The notes below the pieces were generated by a model, which saw only the letters and a program-made list of their open reading frames with translations, was not told where the DNA came from and did no database searches. A stretch of 64,000 nt of DNA from Chersky-840 sp963810195 (lineage in GTDB: Bacteria > Actinomycetota > Acidimicrobiia > Acidimicrobiales > UBA8190): NCBI GenBank assembly GCA_963810195.1, contig CAWEMO010000003.1, forward strand, positions 62,001 to 126,000. Direction: 5' to 3'. The position numbers and the translations under genes are program-made. Shown piece by piece: positions 43,663 to 51,791 of the stretch (position 1 is its first letter; each line of letters opens with the position of its first letter).

Positions 43663-44130
43663 CTATTGCCCCAGTGACGCGGTCCCGCCCCGGAGGTGCC
43701 GGCTGACGTCACCCACGAGATCGGTCGTGAACCGCCTTTCGACGAAACGCCAAACACCCCCACGACACTCGAAAACGTCGCGATACCGGCCGGCGACGAT
43801 GGGCTGCAGCGGCAGCTCGGGGAGTGCCTGCAGCACCGTGACATACGAACGTGACGTGGCGGTTCCCGACTCGTCGTCCACGTCGATCTGGATGTTCGTG
43901 GTGACGTGCTTGGTGCGCGGCGTACCGTCGTCGTAGACGCGCACCATGGCACGGAAGATCTTCTCGATCGCCTCCCGACCGCCCACCACGGCGTCGCCGT
44001 CACCGCCGAAGACCGCTTCGGCGAGGAGCTCGCCCAAGCCGGCGAAGTCGCCGGCGTCCACCAGCTCGGCGTAGCGGGCGATCAGGTTCTCGATGGACCG
44101 GGCGCTGTGCTCCTGGTCGGTCTCGGCCAC
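43663..44130 (-). CDS. SnoaL/NTF2-like family protein (SnoaL_4 type)
   Basis: The 155-residue protein has the family pattern SIENLIARYAELVDAGDFAGL, GREAIEKIFRAMV, TKHVTTNIQIDVD, TSRSYVTVLQAL and YRDVFECRGGVWRFVERRFTTDLVGDVSRHL. This NTF2-like subgroup is related to aromatic dioxygenase beta subunits and to actinobacterial hydroxylase-associated proteins. The catalytic role is unknown. It follows the VOC gene by 22 bases on the same strand and is probably co-transcribed. Confidence 0.8.
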   Translation of the reverse strand: MAETDQEHSARSIENLIARYAELVDAGDFAGLGELLAEAVFGGDGDAVVGGREAIEKIFRAMVRVYDDGTPRTKHVTTNIQIDVDDESGTATSRSYVTVLQALPELPLQPIVAGRYRDVFECRGGVWRFVERRFTTDLVGDVSRHLRGGTASLGQ

Positions 44131-44152
44131 GTCTGTGACCGTAGCCGCACCC

Positions 44153-44590
44153 TCAACCGGGAAGGTGCATCAACTCGATGCGGACGCCGTCCGGGTCGGT
44201 GCAGTACACGAAGTCGAGGGCATCGGAGGATCCGAAGGTGGTTCGCGTGCTCCACAGGACCGAACCTCCGAACGACTCGATGACCTGTGCCACGGCCTCG
44301 ATGTCCTGCACCCGTAGCGACAAGTGGGTCATGCCGAGCTGGTTCATCGGCCGGCGCACCGGCTCACCGCAGTGGCCGGGAGAGTCGAAGTGCAGCAGCT
44401 CGATCGAGATCCCATCGCGGGAGACGAAACGCGACTGCAGGGCGACGTCGTCGACCTCCATGAGTCGGCCGAACTCCCCGCCCACGGTGTGGGACTGCAC
44501 GAGTTCGAACCCGAGGCCGTCGCAGTAGAAGCGTACGGATCGCTCGAGATCGCTCACGCACATCCCCACGTGCGAGAACCTCACGTCCAC
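44153..44590 (-). CDS. VOC (glyoxalase/dioxygenase) superfamily protein
   Basis: The 145-residue protein has two beta-alpha-beta-beta-beta modules: FSHVGMCVSDLERSVRFYCDGLGFEL with a metal-type His and GMTHLSLRVQDIEAVAQVIESFGG, ending in DPDGVRIELMHLPG with a metal-type Glu. The pattern fits metal-dependent lyases, isomerases or dioxygenases. GGAGGCACC before the GTG is a good ribosome site. It is first in a two-gene run with the SnoaL gene. Confidence 0.82.
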   Translation of the reverse strand: MDVRFSHVGMCVSDLERSVRFYCDGLGFELVQSHTVGGEFGRLMEVDDVALQSRFVSRDGISIELLHFDSPGHCGEPVRRPMNQLGMTHLSLRVQDIEAVAQVIESFGGSVLWSTRTTFGSSDALDFVYCTDPDGVRIELMHLPG

Positions 44591-44652
44591 GGTGCCTCCA
44601 TTCGCCGCGCCTGGGAGCGCAGGTCCCTCAGCTTGGCCCGTGCCCGACCACC

Positions 44653-44722
44653 CGGTCAGATCCGGCTCTCGGTCAGATCCGGCTCTCGGTCAGATCCGGC
44701 TCTCTCGGTCAGATCCGGCTCT
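44653..44722 (+). repeat. 17-bp tandem repeat, 4 copies
   Basis: Four copies of CGGTCAGATCCGGCTCT lie at 44653, 44670, 44687 and 44706, the last offset by two bases. They lie in the space between the divergent VOC and Nudix genes, close to both starts. GATCCGG gives short inverted elements. Confidence 0.9.
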
Positions 44723-44744
44723 CGGTGAGGTCCTTGACTCGGGC

Positions 44745-45275
44745 GTGACGAGACGGAAACCTCGCATCGTGTCCCCGGTTGATCTCGTTCGCGACGACGC
44801 CGTCTTCGAGATCCCGAGGATTCCCGCCTCGGCCGGAGCCCTGATCTTCGACCGCCACAGACGTCTTCTGGTGCTGAAGCCGACCTACAAGAGCGGATGG
44901 ACCGTGCCCGGTGGCCAGATGGAGGACAGCGGCGAGACCCCCTGGGAGGCGTGCCGGCGAGAGGTGCGCGAGGAGAGCGGCCTCGTCGTCGACTCCGGGC
45001 GGCTCGTGTGCGTCGATTTCCTCCGTCCCCGTCCGGAAAGGCCCGGCGGCATGCGATTCCTCTTCGACTGCGGTGCCTTCGACGACGAGACGCTCGCCGG
45101 CATCGTCGTCCAGGAGGACGAGATCTCCGAGTACCGCCTCGAGGACGTCGCGGCTGCGCTCGAGCTGCTCAGCGGACCGCTGCGCCGGCGGGTGCGTGCC
45201 GGCGTGGGAGCGAAGCACACCGTGTACCTCGAGGACGGGCGTCCCGTGGGCACCCTCTCACGAGGCGCGCCGTAG
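44745..45275 (+). CDS. Nudix hydrolase
   Basis: The Nudix box is complete: GGQMEDSGETPWEACRREV continuing REESGL, matching G-x5-E-x7-R-E-U-x-E-E-x-G-U. The enzyme should cleave a nucleoside diphosphate linked to another group. The fold starts near AGALIFDRHRRLLVLKPTYK. The start is uncertain: GTG at 44745 is chosen, GTG at 44769 is possible, and longer starts run through the 17-bp repeat. Substrate is not predictable. Confidence 0.85.
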   Translation: MTRRKPRIVSPVDLVRDDAVFEIPRIPASAGALIFDRHRRLLVLKPTYKSGWTVPGGQMEDSGETPWEACRREVREESGLVVDSGRLVCVDFLRPRPERPGGMRFLFDCGAFDDETLAGIVVQEDEISEYRLEDVAAALELLSGPLRRRVRAGVGAKHTVYLEDGRPVGTLSRGAP

Positions 45276-45302
45276 GCCTGTCAAGCGTCGCGCAAGGGCC
45301 CG

Positions 45303-46970
45303 TCAGCTGCGCAGGAGCGATCCCGGCCGGGCGTCGAGCCCTTCGGGAACGGGCTCGCCGTCGGTGCGGATCGGCACCCCGTTCACGAGGACATGCGTCA
45401 TCCCGACCGGCTGATCCGCCGTGAGCCGCTCCCCGTTCGCCGGGAAGTCGAAGACGCGGCGCAGCGGGCCGGGGCCGACGACGGCAGGGTCGAACACGCA
45501 GAGATCGGCGGCCTTGCCCACGGCGACACTCCCCCGGTCGGTGAGCCCGTACACCCCGGCCGGCTCGGCGGTGAGCTTGTGCACGGCGCGTTCGAGCGAC
45601 ATGACCCCGCGGTCACGCACCCAGTTGCCCAACAGGTCGGTGGCGAAGCACGCGTCGCACAACTGCGAGACGTGCGCCCCCGAGTCGGCCAGGCCGAGCA
45701 GGACGTTGTCGCGTGGCAGCAGCCAGGCGATGCCCTCGGGGTCGTTGTTGGCGAGCACCGACCAGAAGCGGGCTTTGAGGTCGTCGGCGAGCGAGATGTC
45801 GAGGACGACGTCCAGTGGGGTGCATCCCCGTTCCTCGGCGAGATCGACGACGGCCCGGTCCACGAGCTCGGGGTACGAGGCCGACTCGGCCACCGACACC
45901 GACGGCCAGTTGAACGGGAGTCCACCCGACGCGCCCGACAGCTCCTCCCACGTCGCGGCGCGCCACGCCGGGTCCCGGTAGGCGGCCTTGCGCTGCTCGT
46001 GGTCGAGGCCCATGAGCTTGGCGAAGCTGGGCCGCGTGTTGAGGGTGAAGGGCTCGGCCAGGTTCATCTGGAACACGAGGGGTCGGCACGAGACCTGCGG
46101 CCACACCTCGACGCCGTCCGCCCGGGCGGCGTCGTTCTCGGCCACCACCTTCTCGTGGTACGGATATCCCTTTACCGTGAGGAGGGCCGTCCACGTGATG
46201 GGCCGTCCGACGTCACGCTGGATGTCGAAGAGCTGTCGGTTGGGGATCACTCCTCCCGGGAGCAGCGCCACGACTCCCTTGCCCGAGTCGTGCACCGGCA
46301 CCAAAAGCGCACGGAGCTCTTCGAGGTCGGCCACCCGCGACGGGACCGGGCGGCCGCCGTCGCCGTTGTGGGTCGGCGACGCGCTCGACGCGAACCCCAT
46401 CGCGCCCGCCGCCATGGACTCGGCCACCACGGCCTGCATGCGCGCCAGCTCCTCGGGCGTCGCCGGCCGTTCGTAGGCCTCTTCCCCCATCACGTACATC
46501 CGGACAGCGGTGTGGCCCACGTAGCACCCGTAGTTGAGCGCCGTTCCCCGACGCTCGACCGCATCGAGATACTGCGGGAACGTCTCGAACTCGTCCCAGG
46601 GGACGCCGACCGACAGCGTGTCGAAGCTCATGTCCTCCACGTGCTGAAGGGTGCGGGCGAGCAACGACACGAGCTCGGGGCGGATGGGCGCGATGGAGAA
46701 CCCGCAGTTCCCGGCGACGACGCTCGTCACGCCGTGGAACGACGACGGCGTGAGCCACGGGTCCCAGAACACTTGGGCGTCGTAGTGGGTGTGGATGTCG
46801 ATGAACCCGGGGGCGACGACCTGGCCCGAGGCGTCGAGCTCGCGCTCGCCGCGCAGTCCCTCGCCCACGCCCACGATGCGCCCGTCGGCCACGGCCACGT
46901 CGGCGGCCCGGGCCGGGGCGCCCGTCCCGTCGATCAGCGAACCCCCCCGGATCACGATGTCGCCGTCCAC
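45303..46970 (-). CDS. N-acyl-D-amino-acid deacylase family amidohydrolase
   Basis: The 555-residue metal-dependent hydrolase begins DIVIRGGSLIDGTGAP and has GFIDIHTHYDAQVFWDPWL (His-x-His zinc site), TSVVAGNCGFSIAPI (the NCG Cys region typical of D-aminoacylases), YVGHTAVR and LADSGAHVSQLCDACF (Asp/His). Substrates are likely N-acyl amides or amino acids; in actinobacteria such genes often occur in lipid islands. The GTG at 46970 is preceded by GGAGGAGGCGACC. The frame runs upstream to 47021 into a duplicated stretch and is rejected. Confidence 0.87.
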   Translation of the reverse strand: MDGDIVIRGGSLIDGTGAPARAADVAVADGRIVGVGEGLRGERELDASGQVVAPGFIDIHTHYDAQVFWDPWLTPSSFHGVTSVVAGNCGFSIAPIRPELVSLLARTLQHVEDMSFDTLSVGVPWDEFETFPQYLDAVERRGTALNYGCYVGHTAVRMYVMGEEAYERPATPEELARMQAVVAESMAAGAMGFASSASPTHNGDGGRPVPSRVADLEELRALLVPVHDSGKGVVALLPGGVIPNRQLFDIQRDVGRPITWTALLTVKGYPYHEKVVAENDAARADGVEVWPQVSCRPLVFQMNLAEPFTLNTRPSFAKLMGLDHEQRKAAYRDPAWRAATWEELSGASGGLPFNWPSVSVAESASYPELVDRAVVDLAEERGCTPLDVVLDISLADDLKARFWSVLANNDPEGIAWLLPRDNVLLGLADSGAHVSQLCDACFATDLLGNWVRDRGVMSLERAVHKLTAEPAGVYGLTDRGSVAVGKAADLCVFDPAVVGPGPLRRVFDFPANGERLTADQPVGMTHVLVNGVPIRTDGEPVPEGLDARPGSLLRS

Positions 46971-46993
46971 GGTCGCCTCCTCCGGTCGCACGT

Positions 46994-47057
46994 CCTGGGC
47001 CGTCTCCGACGACGGCACCACCTGCCCTGGGCCGTCTCCGACGACGGCACCACCTGC
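46994..47057 (+). repeat. 32-bp tandem duplication in a divergent intergenic region
   Basis: Two exact 32-base copies (46994-47025, 47026-47057), each starting CCTGGGCCGTCTCCGACG, separate the amidohydrolase and the glycosyltransferase starts. Both promoters must sit in or around them. Confidence 0.93.
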
Positions 47058-47080
47058 ATCGTCGCAGACCGGACCGGGCG

Positions 47081-48274
47081 GTGCCTAGGCTCCGCGGCGT
47101 GCGGGTGCTGGCGGCGTGCTCTCTCGGGGGTGCCGGGCACCTGAACCCCCTGTTGCCCTTTCTCGCTGCCGCACGCGGACGGGGGGACGACACCCTCGTG
47201 GTGGGGCCGCCTGCGTTCCGCGAGATGGTGGAGCTGGCCGGGTACCCGTTCCGAGCCGGTGGGGAGCCCCCCGAGGAGGAGGTGGCTCCCATCCGCGAGC
47301 GCCTCCCGGTGGCACCTCCGGAGCAAGCCTCGGTGCTCGGCAATCGCGAGTTGTTCGGCCGGCTGGCGACGCTCGCCATGCTGGCAGGCATGGAGCAGGC
47401 ATGTGCCGAGTGGGCACCCGACCTCGTCTTGCGAGATCCCTGCGAGTACGCGTCCGCCGTGGTCGCCGGCCGCGCCCACGTCCCGGTCGCCCAGGTCGCC
47501 ATCTCCCTGGCCGAAGGCGAGGCCGCGTCCATCGCCTCCGCCGCACCCGCGCTCGAGGAGCACCGGCCCGGCCTGGTCGAAGAGCTGTGGGCCTCCCCCT
47601 ACCTGACCCGGTTCCCCGCCTCGCTCGACCCGTCGCCGTTCCCTGCCACCGTGCGCTTCCACGAACCGCCACCGCGGCCTGCCGGGCCCCTTCCGGACTG
47701 GTGGGACGGGTCCAGCGCGCCGCTCGTCTACGTGACATTCGGGACGGTGCTCGGACACATGTCCATCGCCGCCGGGGTGTACCGGACGGCGTTGGCCGCG
47801 GTCGAGGGACTCGACATCCGGGTGCTGCTCACCGTCGGCAGTCAGTTCGACCGTTCCGACCTCGGCCCGGTCCCGGCCAACGTCCACGTCGAAGCGTGGG
47901 TGGACCAGGCCGACGTCCTCCCCCGGGCCGACCTGGTGGTGTGTCACGGAGGGTCGGGGACGGCGTTCGGCGCCGTCGCCGCCGGCCTTCCGGTGGTGGT
48001 GGTGCCCGTGTTCGCGGACCAGTTCGTCAACGGACACCGCATCGCCCGGACGAGGGCGGGCCTGGTCGTCGAGGCAGATGCCCGAACAACCGACGGCACC
48101 CGGCGCGTGATCACGGAGGAAGACGCGCCTCGGGTGAGACGCGGGATCGAGACCGTGCTGCGCGACACCTCCTACCGGCGCCAGGCGCGGCACATCGCCG
48201 ACGAGGTCGCCGCAGCCCCCACGGTCGACGCCGTGCTCGACGCCCTCGTCAACGGCGACATAGCCCGCTCTTGA
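47081..48274 (+). CDS. Glycosyltransferase, GT1/MGT-like (macrolide- or sterol-type)
   Basis: The 397-residue protein has the GT-B fold: N-terminal VLAACSLGGAGHLNPLLPFLAAA, a VTFGTVLGH loop near 205, and the nucleotide-sugar site VHVEAWVDQADVLPRADLVVCHGGSGTAFGAVAAGLPVVVVP, with HGGSGT and later DQFVNGHRI. It should transfer a sugar to a small hydrophobic acceptor. The GTG at 47081 is taken; another GTG at 47099 is possible. The next gene is a lipoprotein on the same strand. Confidence 0.86.
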   Translation: MPRLRGVRVLAACSLGGAGHLNPLLPFLAAARGRGDDTLVVGPPAFREMVELAGYPFRAGGEPPEEEVAPIRERLPVAPPEQASVLGNRELFGRLATLAMLAGMEQACAEWAPDLVLRDPCEYASAVVAGRAHVPVAQVAISLAEGEAASIASAAPALEEHRPGLVEELWASPYLTRFPASLDPSPFPATVRFHEPPPRPAGPLPDWWDGSSAPLVYVTFGTVLGHMSIAAGVYRTALAAVEGLDIRVLLTVGSQFDRSDLGPVPANVHVEAWVDQADVLPRADLVVCHGGSGTAFGAVAAGLPVVVVPVFADQFVNGHRIARTRAGLVVEADARTTDGTRRVITEEDAPRVRRGIETVLRDTSYRRQARHIADEVAAAPTVDAVLDALVNGDIARS

Positions 48275-48341
48275 GTCCCCGGCGGCGCCCGGGGCAGCCG
48301 CTACCGTTTCCTTCGGGGGGATGACAAAGGGAGGGCGACAC

Positions 48342-49127
48342 GTGAGGCGAGGTCTAATCGCGACGCTGGCACTTGGCGTGATCTTGGCCGCATGCGGCTC
48401 GAGTTCGGCGACGGCCTCCCACACCACCACGTCGACCTCCACTCCCGCCTCCACCTCCACGTCCACGGGATCGGGCACCTCGGCAACCACGACAGCGCCC
48501 GCAGGGGCGGACACCGCCCTCGCCGCCGGTGAGCTGCTTCCCGCCTCGGCGTACCCGGCGGGCTGGAAGGGACAAGGGTCGAGCACCAAGACGACCGGAG
48601 CCAGCTTCTTCGCCGGCATCAGCAGCTCGCAGTTGACGCAGATCACGTCGTGTCTCGGGATCCCGACGACCAACATCGACAGCACGCCGGCTGAAGCCGC
48701 CGATCAGGAGTACGACGACCCCAATTCCAATGTGACGGTCACCGACACCGTCGACGTGTTCCCCACGACTGCGGACGCCCTCACCGACGTCGCTGCGAGC
48801 TCGAATCCGAAGACCCCCAACTGCTTCGTGCAGCTCGAGGGCTCCGCGTTGTCCCAGGGCATCGCCCAGCGGCTCGGGCAGGGTACGAAGGTCGGACAGG
48901 TCGCGGTCACCGATCGACAGATCCCCTCTTACGGTGACCACGATTCCGACGTCGTGATCAGCATCCCCTTCACCGACAACGGCGTGAGTGGCACGGAGTA
49001 CCTCGAGTTCGTCGTGGTGCAGAAGGGACGCTCCGAGTCGAATTTCCAGTTCAGCAACACCGGCAGCCCGACGCCGAGCACCGTCGTCGACCAACTGGCC
49101 CAGGCCGCTGCGAACAAGATGACCTGA
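48342..49127 (+). CDS. Lipoprotein, unknown function
   Basis: The 261-residue protein has a lipobox signal peptide: RRGLIATLALGVILAACGSS with Cys at about 18. After it comes a Ser/Thr linker of about 45 residues (typical wall spacer), then a soluble domain with two Cys (ITSCLGIPTTNI, TPNCFVQLEGSA). The domain type (AYPAGWKGQG..., VDVFPTTADAL) resembles actinobacterial lipoproteins of unknown role. GTG 48342 follows AAAGGGAGGG; the in-frame ATG at 48321 lies before that site. Confidence 0.8.
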   Translation: MRRGLIATLALGVILAACGSSSATASHTTTSTSTPASTSTSTGSGTSATTTAPAGADTALAAGELLPASAYPAGWKGQGSSTKTTGASFFAGISSSQLTQITSCLGIPTTNIDSTPAEAADQEYDDPNSNVTVTDTVDVFPTTADALTDVAASSNPKTPNCFVQLEGSALSQGIAQRLGQGTKVGQVAVTDRQIPSYGDHDSDVVISIPFTDNGVSGTEYLEFVVVQKGRSESNFQFSNTGSPTPSTVVDQLAQAAANKMT

Positions 49128-49134
49128 CGGGGCG

Positions 49135-49548
49135 CTAGCCCTTGACGAAGCGGAGGCGCGCCACTTGCTCCTCCCATCCCGCGGCTCGCCAGAACTCGGT
49201 GGCCCGGGGGTCGGTCTCCACCACGATCGCCTGCAACCGGACCGCGCCCGCCTCGGCGAGTCGCTTCTCCGCCACGGCCACCAGGCGTCGACCGAGACCC
49301 CCTCGACGGTGACCCGTCGCCACGACGAGGCGGTAGACGGAGCCGCGCCAACCGTCCCAGGCCCCGATCACCGACCCGACGACGGCGCCGTCTGATTCGG
49401 CCACGACCAGAGCCCCCGGGTCGTGCTCGAGGAGCTGCACGAGGCTTCGGGCGTCGTCGGTGTGGGTCGGCTCGGCCTCGGCCTCGCGCCACAGGGCGAG
49501 CACGGCGGGCACATCGGTCACGCCGGCGGAGCGGATCGTCGTCGCCAT
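49135..49548 (-). CDS. GNAT family N-acetyltransferase
   Basis: The 137-residue protein is a single-domain GNAT: TIRSAGVTDVPAVLALW, VVAESDGAVVGSVIGAW, RLVVATGHRRGGLGRRLVAVAEKRL (motif A with R-R-G-G-L-G) and ATEFWRAAGWEEQ (motif B). The substrate is unknown. It converges with the lipoprotein gene, with eight bases between their stop codons. Confidence 0.85.
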   Translation of the reverse strand: MATTIRSAGVTDVPAVLALWREAEAEPTHTDDARSLVQLLEHDPGALVVAESDGAVVGSVIGAWDGWRGSVYRLVVATGHRRGGLGRRLVAVAEKRLAEAGAVRLQAIVVETDPRATEFWRAAGWEEQVARLRFVKG

Positions 49549-49572
49549 CGGGCAATCCTACGATGCGACGTG

Positions 49573-49789
49573 CGCGGAGCGGCGTGCACAGTGGGCGTGC
49601 ACAGTGGGCGTGCACGGTGGGGCGTGCACGGTGGGGCGTGCACGGTGGGGCATGCGCCGCGGGCGTGCGCGGTGCGGCATGCGCACCGGGCGTGCACGGT
49701 GGGGCATGCGCGGTGGGGCATGCGCCGCGGGCGTGCGCGGTGCGGCATGCGCACCGGGCGTGCGCGGTGCGGCATGCGCACCGGGCGTG
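49573..49789 (+). repeat. 13/14-bp tandem array, 16 units
   Basis: Sixteen units of 13 or 14 bases, consensus CRCGGTGGGGCRTG, run without spacers, with a 27-base higher-order pattern (a CGCGGTGCGGCATG unit followed by a CGCACCGGGCGTG unit, three times). It fills the whole gap between the GNAT start and the SDR stop. Units are too short and too regular for CRISPR. Confidence 0.94.
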
Positions 49790-49798
49790 CGCATCGGC

Positions 49799-50611
49799 CT
49801 ACGGACCGGTCAACCCCAACATCTCGGTGACGCCGTGGTCGCGCCCCGCGGTGTAGCCGCCGTCGACCACCAGTGCGTGCCCGGTGACGAACGACGCGTC
49901 GGCGGAGAGCAGGAAGGCGGCCGCCGAGGCGATCTCCGAGGGCTGCCCGATGCGCCCAAGCTTGTGCTCGGCGATGATCTCCCGCTTCGCCCGTTCCATG
50001 CCGGGCAGCCCGAAGATGACGTCCTGGGACATCGGCGTGTCGATGAACCCGGGGCAGATCGTGTTCACGCGGATGCCCTTCGGGGCGTAGTCGATGGCCA
50101 TGTTCTTGGTGAGGATGACCACGCCGCCCTTGGAGGCGCTGTAGGCACTTCCGCCCGCGGTGCCCTCGATGCCCTCGATGCTGGCGATGGTGACCAGTGC
50201 GCCGCGTTCGCCCTCGACCCGTGGCTGCTCCAACATGCGGGCGACGACGTGCTTGGCGGTCAGGAACGTGCCGTAGAGGTTCACGCCCACCACGCGGTTC
50301 CACTCCGTGGTGTCGACCATGTGAACGGCACCGCCTCCGGCCACCCCGGCCGCGTTGACGAGGCCGTCGACGCGCCCGAACCTCTCGGCCGCCTCGTCCA
50401 CGAGTTGACCGACGGAGGCCTCGTCGGTGACGTCGACCGTGGTGAAGGCCCACGCTGCTGCACCGGAAGGCTCACCGGGAGCATCGCCGGCCGGGACGAG
50501 GTCCGCGCCCATGACGCTGGCACCCTCTTGAAGGAGGCGGGCCGCGCACGCCCGACCGATCCCCGATGCCGCCCCGGTGACGATCACGTTCTTGCCCGCC
50601 AGCCCGCGCAT
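49799..50611 (-). CDS. Short-chain dehydrogenase/reductase
   Basis: The 270-residue classical SDR has the NAD(P) site VTGAASGIGRAC (TGxxxGxG), LVNAAGVAGGG (NAAG), the catalytic Ser in TIASIEGIEGTA and Tyr-x-x-x-Lys in SAYSASKGGV, plus ICPGFIDTPM. It should oxidise or reduce a hydroxyl or keto group on a lipid-like substrate. ATG 50611 follows GAGGGGG. It lies head to head with the LLM-oxidoreductase gene, 71 bases apart, and may share control. Confidence 0.9.
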   Translation of the reverse strand: MRGLAGKNVIVTGAASGIGRACAARLLQEGASVMGADLVPAGDAPGEPSGAAAWAFTTVDVTDEASVGQLVDEAAERFGRVDGLVNAAGVAGGGAVHMVDTTEWNRVVGVNLYGTFLTAKHVVARMLEQPRVEGERGALVTIASIEGIEGTAGGSAYSASKGGVVILTKNMAIDYAPKGIRVNTICPGFIDTPMSQDVIFGLPGMERAKREIIAEHKLGRIGQPSEIASAAAFLLSADASFVTGHALVVDGGYTAGRDHGVTEMLGLTGP

Positions 50612-50682
50612 GGGACCCCCTCGCTGTCTGCTCACCGCCGGCGGTTTGTCGCCCGGTGGGCTGGATGATAGGACCGTCGTCC

Positions 50683-51789
50683 ATGCAGTTCGCCCTGTTC
50701 TACGAGATCCCCGTCCCGGAGCCCTGGGGGCCCGACAGCGAGCACACCGCGTACAAGAACGTCCTCGCCCAGGCAGTAGCGGGCGAGCGCTACGGATGGG
50801 ACGCGTTCTGGACCGTCGAGCACCATTTCCTCTCGGAGTTCTCCCACTGCTCGAACCCCGAGGTCCTCTACGGGGCTGTGGCCGCGCTCACCGAGCGCAT
50901 CCGCATCGGCTACGGGGTGCGGCTCATGCCCCAGCCCTACAACCATCCGGTGCGCACGGCGGAGTCGGTGGCGGTGCTGGACCTGCTCTCCGACGGACGC
51001 GTGGACCTCGGGACGGGCCGATCCTCGACCCGGGCCGAGCTCGAAGGGTTCGGGGTCGACCCGGCGGAGACCCGTGCCATGTGGCAGGAAGCCATCGGCC
51101 ATGTCGTGGGGTGCTGGACCAACGACGAGTACGAGCTGGCCGGCAAGTACTGGCAGATGCCCAAACGGCGCGTCCACCCCAAGCCGCGCCAGGACCCGCA
51201 CCCGCCCATCTGGGGGGCGACGAGCAGCGAGGACGGGCACCGCCAGGTCGGCGCACTGGGCCTGGGCCTGTGCTCGTTCGCCGTCGGCGTCTCCCCCCAG
51301 GAGGTGAAGGCCAAGGTCGACATCTACCGCGAGGCGGTGGAGGGTTGCACGAATCCCATCGGGGCCTTCGTGAACAACCGCGCCGCCACCTTCACCATGG
51401 CCCTGTGCGCGCCCGAACGCGAAGCGGCTTACGACATGGCCCGCGAGTCCTTCGAGTGGTACCCGAAGACCGGCGCCCGCCAGATCGCGTCCATGACGGA
51501 CTGGATGATCGAACGGAACCAGGATCTGGGCTCCTACGCCTATGCCGCCGACATGAAGAAGATCGACGACGAGGGCGCGCTCGACCTGCTCTCCCTCGAG
51601 TACCTGGTGGAAGCCAACGCGTGCGTGCTCGGCACGCCCGAGGACTGCATCGAGACGGTCCGGCTCTACGAGGAGGCGGGCATCGACCTGCTCTTGTGCC
51701 TGGTGAACCCGTACAACGTCCCGCACGAGGCCGTCATGCAGACCATCGAGCTCATGGGGAAAGAGGTCATTCCCCACTTCCACCACTGA
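50683..51789 (+). CDS. LLM-class flavin-dependent oxidoreductase
   Basis: The 368-residue protein begins MQFALFYEIPVPEPWG, with WTVEHHFLSEFSHCSNPEV (the H-H-F of bacterial luciferase-like monooxygenases), IRIGYGVRLMPQPYNHPVR, LSDGRVDLGTGRSS (flavin phosphate site) and VRLYEEAGIDLLLCLV. The cofactor is FMN or F420. This subgroup is common in actinobacterial lipid and terpenoid catabolism. AGGA precedes the ATG. The alpha/beta hydrolase follows within two bases, so the pair is probably an operon for oxidation then ester or lactone hydrolysis. Confidence 0.88.
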   Translation: MQFALFYEIPVPEPWGPDSEHTAYKNVLAQAVAGERYGWDAFWTVEHHFLSEFSHCSNPEVLYGAVAALTERIRIGYGVRLMPQPYNHPVRTAESVAVLDLLSDGRVDLGTGRSSTRAELEGFGVDPAETRAMWQEAIGHVVGCWTNDEYELAGKYWQMPKRRVHPKPRQDPHPPIWGATSSEDGHRQVGALGLGLCSFAVGVSPQEVKAKVDIYREAVEGCTNPIGAFVNNRAATFTMALCAPEREAAYDMARESFEWYPKTGARQIASMTDWMIERNQDLGSYAYAADMKKIDDEGALDLLSLEYLVEANACVLGTPEDCIETVRLYEEAGIDLLLCLVNPYNVPHEAVMQTIELMGKEVIPHFHH

Positions 51790-51791
51790 TC

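Noticed and set aside
46971..47021. Upstream start for the D-aminoacylase-type gene
   Set aside because: It would place the start inside the duplicated 32-base unit. The GTG at 46970 has an ideal GGAGGAGG site and matches the family start.
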